Origin: Kiritimatiellia bacterium
Lineage (GTDB): Bacteria > Verrucomicrobiota > Kiritimatiellia > RFP12 > UBA1067
Length of the DNA stretch: 7,417 bases
NCBI GenBank assembly: GCA_017959645.1
Contig: JAGDAE010000251.1
Coordinates: 1 to 7,417 of the forward strand
Direction: 5' to 3'
In this document: positions 1 to 6,388 of the stretch, piece by piece
How the letters are laid out: each line of letters opens with the position of its first letter
How positions within the stretch are numbered: position 1 is the stretch's first letter
Position numbers and translations under genes: made by a program
Notes under the pieces: generated by a model
What the model saw: the letters and a program-made list of their open reading frames with translations, nothing else
Database searches by the model: none
Told to the model about the DNA's origin: nothing

Positions 1-2118
1 GACGACGACAGCGTTCCGGCTTCGCTGGTGATGCCGACGGTCGAGCGGGTTCCGATGATCTGCGGCATCCAGCCCAATTTCCAGTCGCGGACGATCACCT
101 TGGAATCGGAGTGGGTGCCGACCGGCGATCCGAACAGTTCGGTTTATGCGGGCCTTCCGCGAGCCATGGACGGCAGCGGAACCCCGGTAGACTACAATGT
201 GATGGATGGTGGTGCGGTTGATGCTTCAACTGACGGTGATACGCGAAAGGTATGCCGCACGGTCAAATGCTCCATCGAAGATCTTGAGGTTGCGCTCAGC
301 CTTGGTGTAAATGTCGCGGTCGTCTATCCGTTCGCCCACGGCGATGACGAAAGCGACATCGACTTCACGATCGATGGGCGGACAGCGGTGTTCTTTACGA
401 AAGACAGCGACCCGATGACCACGCGCGCCGGTACTGCGGACGACGACTCCTCCGATCATTGGCGGGTCGGCAACTCCCATTTCGCGATTACGACCGATAT
501 CGCCGATGGCGTGATTTCCGCCAGACTCGACGGCCGGCAATATTCGCCGCCTGACAATATCGACAACATGAATGAGGCGGTGGAGATTGTGTCTTTGCCT
601 TGCAAAGAGGCATTCGATCTCGATATTGCCGGCCATCCGTTTATCTATTACACCAGAGTATGGGATCAGACTTTTTCAGTCAATCCGAGTACGGGGCTGG
701 GATCGTGGAACGATATTGGAGGCGTCGACATGTATACCGCCCCGATCGAAGAGGTCAGATGCGCGATTCCTCCTCAGACGCCGGGAGGAATCGCAGATTC
801 AACCCTCGCCGGGTTTCTGCTAGACGATTCGCTGTACACCGGCGATCTGAAACTGAATCTTGCCGTGTGGGTGCGCGTTACCGACGAAAGTGGGCGGAAG
901 GCGTACGACATGGCGCCGGCCAGCATTCAGGACGATGCGGAATTCAACGACATCTATGGCGGCGGGCCGAAGGGTTCTGTGATTTGCGAGAGCACCTTCC
1001 CGGTGATGCGCTTCGACATCGACACCGGTTCCGTCCCTATTCCGCTTTCGCCGTCTGCGCTTCCGGTTCCGGCGCCAGACGGCAAGCCTTTGACGTTGAC
1101 GATATCGCCGCAGGCGGCTCCGGGCGGCGGACGGTCGATAATGGTGGCGGATCCGCGCTACAACTATGCGCCCGAAAGCTGGTTCGCCACCGCCGGCGAT
1201 TTGTCGCCGGACAGCTGGCTGGCGGCGATCAACGATACTTTGGCGGAAGGCGACGGCGATATTTTCATGAGCGTGTCGGATCAGGGGTATATGCAGTCGG
1301 TCTACGAACTGGCGTTTCTGCCGAGACTCACCAATCTGGACGATGCCGGCGCCGGCGGCAGTTCTTTGCGCGGAAATTGCATAAAAGAATCCAGCGGCGG
1401 AATTGCAAATTTCTATTCCGGCAAAACGCAGACGCTGAACTATCGGCTGATGTGGAAGACTTTCGATCTTTTTGATCCGGTCGAAGCGGAGCGCATGCGC
1501 GAGTTCAACATCTTCCAGGGCGCCCACGGTCAGCGTGTGAACCCGTATTCAGATTCCACCAACGTTCTGATGGCGGTTTTCGCCAATACGCCGGTCGATT
1601 GGCGTTGCGCGTCGACCAACAATGTCGACGAACTCGAGAAAATGAGCGCCTCCAGTTTCAATTCCAAGCATGCCTGGTGCGGGTATTCGTCGGTGGCGAG
1701 CCAGCAGCTGGAATATTCCGATCTGGAGCAGGTGGCCGGGAATTTTATCTACTCAATCCGTTCTGGCGGCGTCGGTTACGACTGGCAGACCGCATGGGAG
1801 AATCTCTGGCTTGCCGACACCGGAGAGCCCGATCAGCTTTGCGGAGTCGATCTAACCGGCAGCAGCGCCAACATCTGGGAGGCCGACCGCAAGTTCCTCT
1901 ACGGGTTCTGGCGCGAGTGTTTCGCGGCCAGACAGCAGCTTTTCCTGATCTTCGTACGCGCCGAGCCGCTGATGATCGGCGGCGAGGGAATCGACCAGGC
2001 GTCGCCTCAGCTTTCGTCACGCGCCGTCGCGCTCGTCTGGAGAGATCCGGCGCCGGTCGCCGGGGTTGGCGGCTACCCGCACCGTACGCGGATATTGTTC
2101 TACCGTCCATTGGAGTAA
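1..2118 (+). CDS. Large PVC-type protein, possible Verru_Chthon cassette protein A-like, 5' partial
   Basis: The reading frame is open from the first base to a TAA at 2116-2118, giving at least 705 residues. A GTG at 28 and an ATG at 31 are in frame but have no ribosome binding site and the frame continues upstream, so the true start is probably outside the window. The visible part has no obvious membrane segment, is rich in Asp, Gly, Ser and aromatics, and looks like an extracellular or periplasmic protein. The C-terminal 70 or so residues are the most family-like: RQQLFLIFVRAEPL (about 1930-1971), then AVALVWRDP (about 2026-2052) and HRTRILFYRPLE at the end. From memory, this ending resembles large Verrucomicrobia/Lentisphaerae proteins of the Verru_Chthon cassette A type, which sit beside prepilin-like genes. 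The pseudopilin gene begins 3 nt downstream, which fits. The function of that family is not established; a role in a surface or secretion apparatus is inference. Coding is secure, the family name is not. Confidence 0.8.
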   Translation, partial: DDDSVPASLVMPTVERVPMICGIQPNFQSRTITLESEWVPTGDPNSSVYAGLPRAMDGSGTPVDYNVMDGGAVDASTDGDTRKVCRTVKCSIEDLEVALSLGVNVAVVYPFAHGDDESDIDFTIDGRTAVFFTKDSDPMTTRAGTADDDSSDHWRVGNSHFAITTDIADGVISARLDGRQYSPPDNIDNMNEAVEIVSLPCKEAFDLDIAGHPFIYYTRVWDQTFSVNPSTGLGSWNDIGGVDMYTAPIEEVRCAIPPQTPGGIADSTLAGFLLDDSLYTGDLKLNLAVWVRVTDESGRKAYDMAPASIQDDAEFNDIYGGGPKGSVICESTFPVMRFDIDTGSVPIPLSPSALPVPAPDGKPLTLTISPQAAPGGGRSIMVADPRYNYAPESWFATAGDLSPDSWLAAINDTLAEGDGDIFMSVSDQGYMQSVYELAFLPRLTNLDDAGAGGSSLRGNCIKESSGGIANFYSGKTQTLNYRLMWKTFDLFDPVEAERMREFNIFQGAHGQRVNPYSDSTNVLMAVFANTPVDWRCASTNNVDELEKMSASSFNSKHAWCGYSSVASQQLEYSDLEQVAGNFIYSIRSGGVGYDWQTAWENLWLADTGEPDQLCGVDLTGSSANIWEADRKFLYGFWRECFAARQQLFLIFVRAEPLMIGGEGIDQASPQLSSRAVALVWRDPAPVAGVGGYPHRTRILFYRPLE
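2112..2115 (+). promoter_or_regulatory. Ribosome binding site of the pseudopilin gene
   Basis: GGAG lies in the last codons of the upstream gene, 6 nt before the ATG at 2122. It supports this start, and its position inside the preceding coding region suggests that the two genes are translated from one message. Confidence 0.7.
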
Positions 2119-2121
2119 ACT

Positions 2122-3006
2122 ATGAAACGCGGTTTTACCTTGGTCGAAATGCTGGTCGTAATCGGCATCCTCGGCGTCTTGGCGGCGATAATCGTAAGGG
2201 TTTCTTCCAGCGCGATGGAATCGGCCCGTTCGGTAAAATGCATCTCCAACATGAAGACGCTTGCCGCGGCGTGCACATCCTACGCCGATGCGAAGATGGC
2301 GTTTCCGTTCGCGGGATCGCTCAAAAGCGCCGATTATCTTAACAACGGCGGACCGTCCATCGCCTACGGCTGGATAGGCACGGATGGAAGCGACACCATT
2401 GTCCGCAACGACGATCCGGACAGGAACAAGCGCGAATATTGCGTTCCCAACGGGCAGTTGTACCCATATGTAAACCACAACCGGGGCGTCTTTGTCTGCC
2501 CGACCAAAACCGGGAAAAAGGCGCCGATGTGGAGCTACGCCATGAACGAAATGTTCGGCTGGGATTCGTCGGGCGGAGAGGTGGATCCTACAATGCTGAT
2601 GATTCCGCCGAAGAAAATCCCCGGCGTGGCCATGGGGGCGTACAACCGGGAATTCGGCAAGATGCGCATGCAACCGCCATCTATGGATAGAATATTGCTC
2701 TTTGCCGAGATCCCCGATGGTTTGTGCTGGACGGTTTTCTATAGCGGTTCCGGCGCCGATACACTAGTAGACTGCACTTTGCAGTTTTCGCAATATTCGC
2801 ATGTTGAACGTGAATATATCGGGTTCAACCACAAATCGAGCGGATCGCAGTATGTCGGCCATGTGGCTTTCTGCGACGGGCATGTCGAAAAGCTGCTGTG
2901 GCGGCAGAACGTTCCCAAAGAGAATCTACAGGATTTCACGCGTTACCTTTGCACTGGAGCCGATGTCTCGTTCAACGGGTCCAAGTATATAGACACGTAC
3001 GAATAG
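2122..3006 (+). CDS. Prepilin-type N-terminal cleavage/methylation domain protein (type II secretion pseudopilin-like)
   Basis: The 294-residue product starts with a class III signal: short basic leader MKRG, cleavage expected after Gly4, then FTLVEMLVVIGILGVLAAI as the hydrophobic helix, with Glu at +5 of the mature protein as needed for pilin assembly and N-methylation of Phe5. Residues 33-55 (ESARSVKCISNMKTLAAA...) are the usual amphipathic continuation of the large PVC pseudopilins. A globular C-terminal domain follows, with VFVCPT (123-128), SYAMNEMF (138-145) and a C-terminal HVAFCDGHVEKL (247-258), the counterpart of the H-X9-DG box of this family. The first histidine that fits (His237) is 14 residues from Asp252, so the spacing is longer than classical. 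Such proteins are abundant in PVC genomes and their individual roles are mostly unknown; they are expected to be inner-membrane/periplasmic and to need a prepilin peptidase, one of which is encoded at 6389-7246. The start is fixed by the leader and a GGAG site. Likely co-transcribed with the preceding gene. Confidence 0.9.
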   Translation: MKRGFTLVEMLVVIGILGVLAAIIVRVSSSAMESARSVKCISNMKTLAAACTSYADAKMAFPFAGSLKSADYLNNGGPSIAYGWIGTDGSDTIVRNDDPDRNKREYCVPNGQLYPYVNHNRGVFVCPTKTGKKAPMWSYAMNEMFGWDSSGGEVDPTMLMIPPKKIPGVAMGAYNREFGKMRMQPPSMDRILLFAEIPDGLCWTVFYSGSGADTLVDCTLQFSQYSHVEREYIGFNHKSSGSQYVGHVAFCDGHVEKLLWRQNVPKENLQDFTRYLCTGADVSFNGSKYIDTYE

Positions 3007-3024
3007 CCATCTTCCGAAACGACT

Positions 3025-3080
3025 CCGCTCCGTTTCCTCGTCTGCTCCTCTGGTGGGGTGTTGCACCATGTACGGAGCGG
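3025..3080. repeat. Perfect 9-bp inverted repeat with 38-nt spacer
   Basis: CCGCTCCGT at 3025-3033 is the exact reverse complement of ACGGAGCGG at 3072-3080. A smaller hairpin, GGTG TTG CACC (3057-3067), lies within the spacer. The structure starts 19 nt after the pseudopilin stop codon. No T-run follows on either strand, so it does not meet the pattern of an intrinsic terminator. It could be an RNA-stabilising 3' structure, a Rho-dependent end, or part of an interspersed repeat; the sequence does not decide. Confidence 0.5.
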
Positions 3081-3164
3081 GGCACCTTGAAAAAGGCCAC
3101 CTTCTCCGACTGGGTGCACACTATTATAACGAATCGCGTTTGCCGGATTTTGCCGCGGTCGCTG

Positions 3165-3193
3165 TTGTATTCCGCGGGATATTTTGGTATAAT
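3165..3193 (+). promoter_or_regulatory. Sigma-70-type promoter with perfect extended -10, upstream of ribBA
   Basis: The -10 hexamer TATAAT (3188-3193) is a perfect consensus and is preceded by TGG, the TGN of an extended -10. A -35-like TTGTAT (3165-3170, 3 of 6 matches to TTGACA) lies exactly 17 bp upstream. Transcription would start near 3200, leaving a leader of about 33 nt with the ribosome binding site and no room for an FMN riboswitch. The spacer contains a near-palindrome (3168-3181) centred on CCGCGG, which could be an operator. This promoter probably drives the five-gene run starting with ribBA. Confidence 0.75.
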
Positions 3194-3212
3194 CTTCTCC
3201 ACAAAAATACGG

Positions 3213-3218
3213 AAGGAG
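3213..3218 (+). promoter_or_regulatory. Ribosome binding site AAGGAG of ribBA
   Basis: AAGGAG is a strong Shine-Dalgarno match and decides the ribBA start: the next in-frame ATG is at 3233. The spacing of 14 nt is somewhat longer than optimal. The frame is open back to a GTG at 3053, but that start would lie before the promoter at 3165-3193. Confidence 0.7.
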
Positions 3219-3232
3219 ATTTTACCTCGGCA

Positions 3233-4429
3233 ATGGGGTGCGGATTCGATACGATAGAGGATTGCGCCGCGGCGCTGCGCCGCGGCGAGATTGTGGTCGT
3301 GACCGACGACGCCGATCGCGAGAACGAGGGCGATTGCATATGCGCCGCCGAGTTCGCGACGTGCGAGAACGTCAATTTCATGGCGTCGCACGCGAAGGGG
3401 CTGATATGCATGCCGATGTCGTCCGCCCGCTGCCGCGCGCTCGATCTGCCGCAGATGGTTAGCAGAAACACCGACAACCACCAGACGGCTTTCACGGTCT
3501 CGATCGACGCGGTCGAGACGACGACGGGGATATCGGCGCAGGAGCGTTCGGCGACCGCGCTGAAGACGGTTCGCGACGGCGTCGGGCCGGAAGGGTTCCG
3601 CCGCCCCGGCCACATGTTTCCGCTCGAGGCGCGCGAGGGCGGGGTTTTGCGGCGCGCCGGGCATACGGAGGCGACGGTGGATCTGTGCCGGCTGGCGGGA
3701 CTCAAGGACGCGGGGCTGTGCTGCGAGATAATGAACGACGACGGTACGATGGCGCGGCTCGACGACGTCGCCGCCTTCGCGAAAAAGCACGCGCTCAAGA
3801 TGACGACGATAGCCGACTTGATCGCGTACCGGCGCAAGAACGACCGGCTGGTGGAGATGGTCGAGGAGGTCGACCTGCCGACGGCGTACGGACATTTCCG
3901 CCTGCGGATGTACCGCAGCAGGATAAGCGGGCTCGAGCATCTGGCGCTTGTAAAGGGCGATGTCGCGCACGGAGGACCGGTTCTGACCAGGGTGCATTCG
4001 GAATGCTTCACCGGCGACGTGCTCGGATCGGAGCGGTGCGATTGCGGTCCGCAGCTGCACGCGGCGATGGCGATGATCGAGAAGGAGGGGCGCGGAGCGG
4101 TTCTCTACATGCGCCAAGAAGGGCGCGGAATCGGGCTCGAGAACAAACTGCACGCCTACCGCAAGCAGGAAGAGGGGATGGACACGGTCGAGGCGAACGT
4201 CGCGCTCGGGTTCGCACCCGATCTGCGCGACTACGGCGAAGGGGCGCAGATGCTGGTGGATTTGGGGATCAGCGAAGTCAGGCTGCTGACGAACAATCCG
4301 TGCAAGATCGCGGGGCTGGGCGGATACGGAATCGAGATCCGCGAGCGCGTTCCGATCGTGATACCGGCCAACGCGCACGACCGGCGGTATCTGGAGACGA
4401 AAAAGACGAAGATGGGGCACATACTATGA
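3233..4429 (+). CDS. ribBA: Bifunctional 3,4-dihydroxy-2-butanone-4-phosphate synthase / GTP cyclohydrolase II
   Basis: The 398-residue protein has the full length and domain order of RibBA and catalyses the two entry reactions of riboflavin synthesis in the cytoplasm: ribulose 5-phosphate to dihydroxybutanone phosphate plus formate, and GTP to the diaminopyrimidinone phosphate. The N-terminal RibB domain (about 1-203) carries DDADRENEGD (25-34), RPGHMFPL (124-131) and RAGHTEATVDL (141-151). The C-terminal RibA domain carries the zinc-binding stretch HSECFTGDVLGSERCDCG with Cys258, Cys269 and Cys271, then YMRQEGRGIGLENKLHAY (292-309), DTVEAN (317-322) and LLTNNPCK (351-358). All motifs expected for both activities are present, so it should be bifunctional. 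The ATG at 3233 is preferred because it follows an AAGGAG site and gives the normal N-terminus. The gene is first in a compact run under the promoter at 3165-3193 and overlaps gpsA by four bases. No other rib gene is in the window. Confidence 0.97.
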   Translation: MGCGFDTIEDCAAALRRGEIVVVTDDADRENEGDCICAAEFATCENVNFMASHAKGLICMPMSSARCRALDLPQMVSRNTDNHQTAFTVSIDAVETTTGISAQERSATALKTVRDGVGPEGFRRPGHMFPLEAREGGVLRRAGHTEATVDLCRLAGLKDAGLCCEIMNDDGTMARLDDVAAFAKKHALKMTTIADLIAYRRKNDRLVEMVEEVDLPTAYGHFRLRMYRSRISGLEHLALVKGDVAHGGPVLTRVHSECFTGDVLGSERCDCGPQLHAAMAMIEKEGRGAVLYMRQEGRGIGLENKLHAYRKQEEGMDTVEANVALGFAPDLRDYGEGAQMLVDLGISEVRLLTNNPCKIAGLGGYGIEIRERVPIVIPANAHDRRYLETKKTKMGHIL

Positions 4430-5412
4430 AAATAGCTGTTCTCGGGGACGGCGGATGGGGGACGGCGAACGCGATCATGCTGGCCGGATACGGAAACGAC
4501 GTCACGCTGTGGGGCGCGTTCCCAGACTATGTCGAAGAGATGAAGCGCACCCGGCGGAACGACAAGTTCCTCAAGGGCGTGGAGCTGCCGCCGAACCTGA
4601 AGCTGACGGCCGATCGCGAGGAGGCGGTCAAGGGGGCGGAGATCGTGGTTCTCGCGCCGCCGTCGAAGTATTTCGCGGCGGTTGCGGAAAGCTTCAAGGG
4701 GCTGGTCGGCGAAGACATGCTGGTCGTCTCGCTCACCAAGGGGCTTTGCGAGAAAACCCACCGCCGCATGACGCAGTTGGCGAAGGAAATTCTCGGAATC
4801 GGCACGGTCGTGGCATTGGCTGGGCCGACGCACGCGGAGGAGGTGGGCCGCGGAATTCCGACCACGATTGTGGCGGCGTGCGAAGACGAGGAAAAGGCGC
4901 GGATCGTGCAGAGGGTGTGGTCGGGGCCGTATTTCCGCGTGTACACGTCGTCCGATCCGGTCGGCGTCGAAATCGGCGGGGCGGTCAAGAACGTGATCGC
5001 GATCGCGGTCGGATGCTCGGACGGAATGGGGTTCGGCGACAACACCCGCGCGGCGCTGATAACGCGCGGACTGGCGGAGATGAAGCGGTTCGTCGTCGCG
5101 TACGGCGGCAAGCCGGAGACGCTGTCGGGGCTGGCGGGAATCGGCGATCTGATCGTGACGTGCACGTCGGTGCATTCGCGCAACCACAATGTCGGCGAAC
5201 GGCTCGGCAAGGGCGAGAAGATCGACGACATCCTCGCGTCGATGCAGATGGTTGCCGAGGGCGTGTGGAATTCGAAGACGGTGCACGAACTCGCCGCCGG
5301 GCTGGGGGTGGAGATGCCGATATGCGATCTCGTGTACGCGATGTGCTACGGCGATTTCGACGCGAAAGACGCGTTGAAATCGATCATGGGCAGGGAACTC
5401 AAAAGCGAATAA
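4426..5412 (+). CDS. gpsA: NAD(P)-dependent glycerol-3-phosphate dehydrogenase
   Basis: The 328-residue protein reduces dihydroxyacetone phosphate to sn-glycerol 3-phosphate, the backbone precursor for phospholipids, in the cytoplasm. The N-terminal Rossmann domain begins MKIAVLGDGGWGTANA, with the GxGxWG nucleotide loop at residues 7-12. Further family signatures are SLTKGL (around Lys105), GPTHAEEV (133-140, a Thr-His variant of the common GPSFAxE), GGAVKNVIAIAVG with the catalytic Lys188, and GDNTRAALITRG (204-215). The C-terminal GLAGIGDLIVTCTS and SRNHNVG segments are also typical. Length is normal for GpsA. The ATG overlaps the ribBA TGA as ATGA; only a weak GGGG (4414-4417) lies upstream, so translation is probably coupled to ribBA. 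The same frame is open upstream from 3685, but that stretch lies over ribBA and is not part of this protein. Confidence 0.97.
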   Translation: MKIAVLGDGGWGTANAIMLAGYGNDVTLWGAFPDYVEEMKRTRRNDKFLKGVELPPNLKLTADREEAVKGAEIVVLAPPSKYFAAVAESFKGLVGEDMLVVSLTKGLCEKTHRRMTQLAKEILGIGTVVALAGPTHAEEVGRGIPTTIVAACEDEEKARIVQRVWSGPYFRVYTSSDPVGVEIGGAVKNVIAIAVGCSDGMGFGDNTRAALITRGLAEMKRFVVAYGGKPETLSGLAGIGDLIVTCTSVHSRNHNVGERLGKGEKIDDILASMQMVAEGVWNSKTVHELAAGLGVEMPICDLVYAMCYGDFDAKDALKSIMGRELKSE

Positions 5413-5420
5413 AGGAAAGG
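5412..5420 (+). promoter_or_regulatory. Ribosome binding site selecting a GTG start
   Basis: The purine-rich AAGGAAAGG, which begins on the last base of the gpsA stop codon, ends 7 nt before the GTG at 5428. It supports that codon as the start of the secreted GH29-like protein; the first in-frame ATG (5512) would delete the signal peptide. Confidence 0.65.
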
Positions 5421-5427
5421 CAAAACC

Positions 5428-6387
5428 GTGAAAAGAGCGATACTTGCGATTGCCGCGGCGGCCGCGGCGTTTTCGGCGCAGGCGGGAAGAAACAATCCGA
5501 ACGCCGACTGGATGGCCGGCAAGAAGGGCGTTTTCGCCCACTACATACCGACCCCGGAGAATTTCGGGCAATGGAAGGATTTCGACGTCGACGGGCTCGT
5601 CGCCCAGATCGCGGAATCGGGAGCGGACTACTTCGGGCTGACGTTCGGGCAGAATTCCGGCTACTATTGCGCGCCGAACGATCTTATCGAAACGCGGTGC
5701 GGATACGAGATCGGCTCGCGTTGCGCACAGCGCAACATCCCGCGCGAAATAGGCGAGAAGCTGCATGCGATCGGCAAGCGGTTCATGGTGTATCTTCCGG
5801 GCCAGCCGGCGTTCCGCGACGCCGACATGGAGGCGGCGTTCGGATTCGACCGCGAGCCGGCCGACCAGGACCGCAAAATAACCATCGAGGCGGCCAAACA
5901 GTGGGCGGAGGCGATAGAGGCGTGGAGCGTCGCCTGCGGAGACGCGGTCGATGCGTGGTGGTTCGATGGAACCTTCTCGTGGCTCGGGTTCAGCAACGAG
6001 ATTTCCGAAATCTACGCCGCGGCCGCGAAGAAAGGCAACCCGAACGCTGTTGTCTCGTTCAACCAGGGGGTCGCCGACATGCGCTTCCGTCCGATCAAGA
6101 CCTTCGTCTCCGGCGACGACTATCTCGCGGGCGAGAGCGACCACCCGCTCGACGATTCCGGCACGATAACCGGGCAGCGTCTCGACGGCTTCCAGTGGCA
6201 CATGCTGACCTATCTCGGTACGGAATGGGGGCGGCCTGACTGCCGCTATCCCGACTGCGTGTGGGCGGAGGCGATCCGCCGCATCGTGCCGAAAGGCGGC
6301 GCGATAACGATCGACGTCAACATCGACCCGAAGGGCAGGCTGTTCCCCGGGCAGATGGAGCAGATAAAACGCATCTTCGCCGACTGA
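5428..6387 (+). CDS. Secreted GH29-like (alpha-L-fucosidase superfamily) glycoside hydrolase
   Basis: The 319-residue product has a clear Sec signal peptide: MKR, an Ala-rich hydrophobic stretch, and an AQA cleavage site after residue 19, so the mature enzyme is exported. The rest resembles a GH29-type (beta/alpha)8 catalytic domain of a divergent subgroup: GVFAHYIPTPENF (34-46) in place of the usual FGIFIHWG strand, LTFGQNSGYYCAPN (71-84), MVYLPGQPA (120-128), DAWWFDG (175-181), and a C-terminal GGAITIDVNIDPKGRLFPGQ (290-309), which matches the ending of the GH29 catalytic domain. Asp180 in WWFDG aligns with the GH29 nucleophile (WxDG). The acid/base is not assignable by eye; Glu236 is only a candidate. 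The KHHDGF motif of classical fucosidases is absent, so substrate and even sugar specificity are uncertain. No carbohydrate-binding module follows. The GTG start is supported by the ribosome binding site and the signal peptide. It lies 15 nt after gpsA and 1 nt before the prepilin peptidase gene. Confidence 0.8.
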   Translation: MKRAILAIAAAAAAFSAQAGRNNPNADWMAGKKGVFAHYIPTPENFGQWKDFDVDGLVAQIAESGADYFGLTFGQNSGYYCAPNDLIETRCGYEIGSRCAQRNIPREIGEKLHAIGKRFMVYLPGQPAFRDADMEAAFGFDREPADQDRKITIEAAKQWAEAIEAWSVACGDAVDAWWFDGTFSWLGFSNEISEIYAAAAKKGNPNAVVSFNQGVADMRFRPIKTFVSGDDYLAGESDHPLDDSGTITGQRLDGFQWHMLTYLGTEWGRPDCRYPDCVWAEAIRRIVPKGGAITIDVNIDPKGRLFPGQMEQIKRIFAD

Positions 6388-6388
6388 A

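Noticed and set aside
28..33. GTG or ATG at 28/31 as the real start of the first gene
   Set aside because: No ribosome binding site precedes them and the frame stays open to base 1, so the gene most likely begins upstream of the window.
3025..3094. Intrinsic terminator after the pseudopilin gene
   Set aside because: The inverted repeat has a 38-nt spacer and no T-run follows it on either strand; the nearby run is of A residues (3090-3094) on the + strand and sits outside a suitable stem.
3053..3232. N-terminal extension of ribBA from an upstream GTG
   Set aside because: The added 60 residues precede the normal RibB start, and the promoter at 3165-3193 and the ribosome binding site at 3213-3218 lie within them.
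3194..3232. FMN riboswitch before ribBA
   Set aside because: The leader after the predicted start site is only about 33 nt and the region upstream lacks the conserved FMN aptamer blocks.
2972..4420. A 482-codon open frame on the minus strand
   Set aside because: Antisense to ribBA, low-complexity Arg/His/Val-rich translation without motifs; explained by codon bias.
4455..6239. A 594-codon + strand open frame in a different phase
   Set aside because: It crosses gpsA and the GH29-like gene out of frame and reads as Arg/Gly-rich nonsense.
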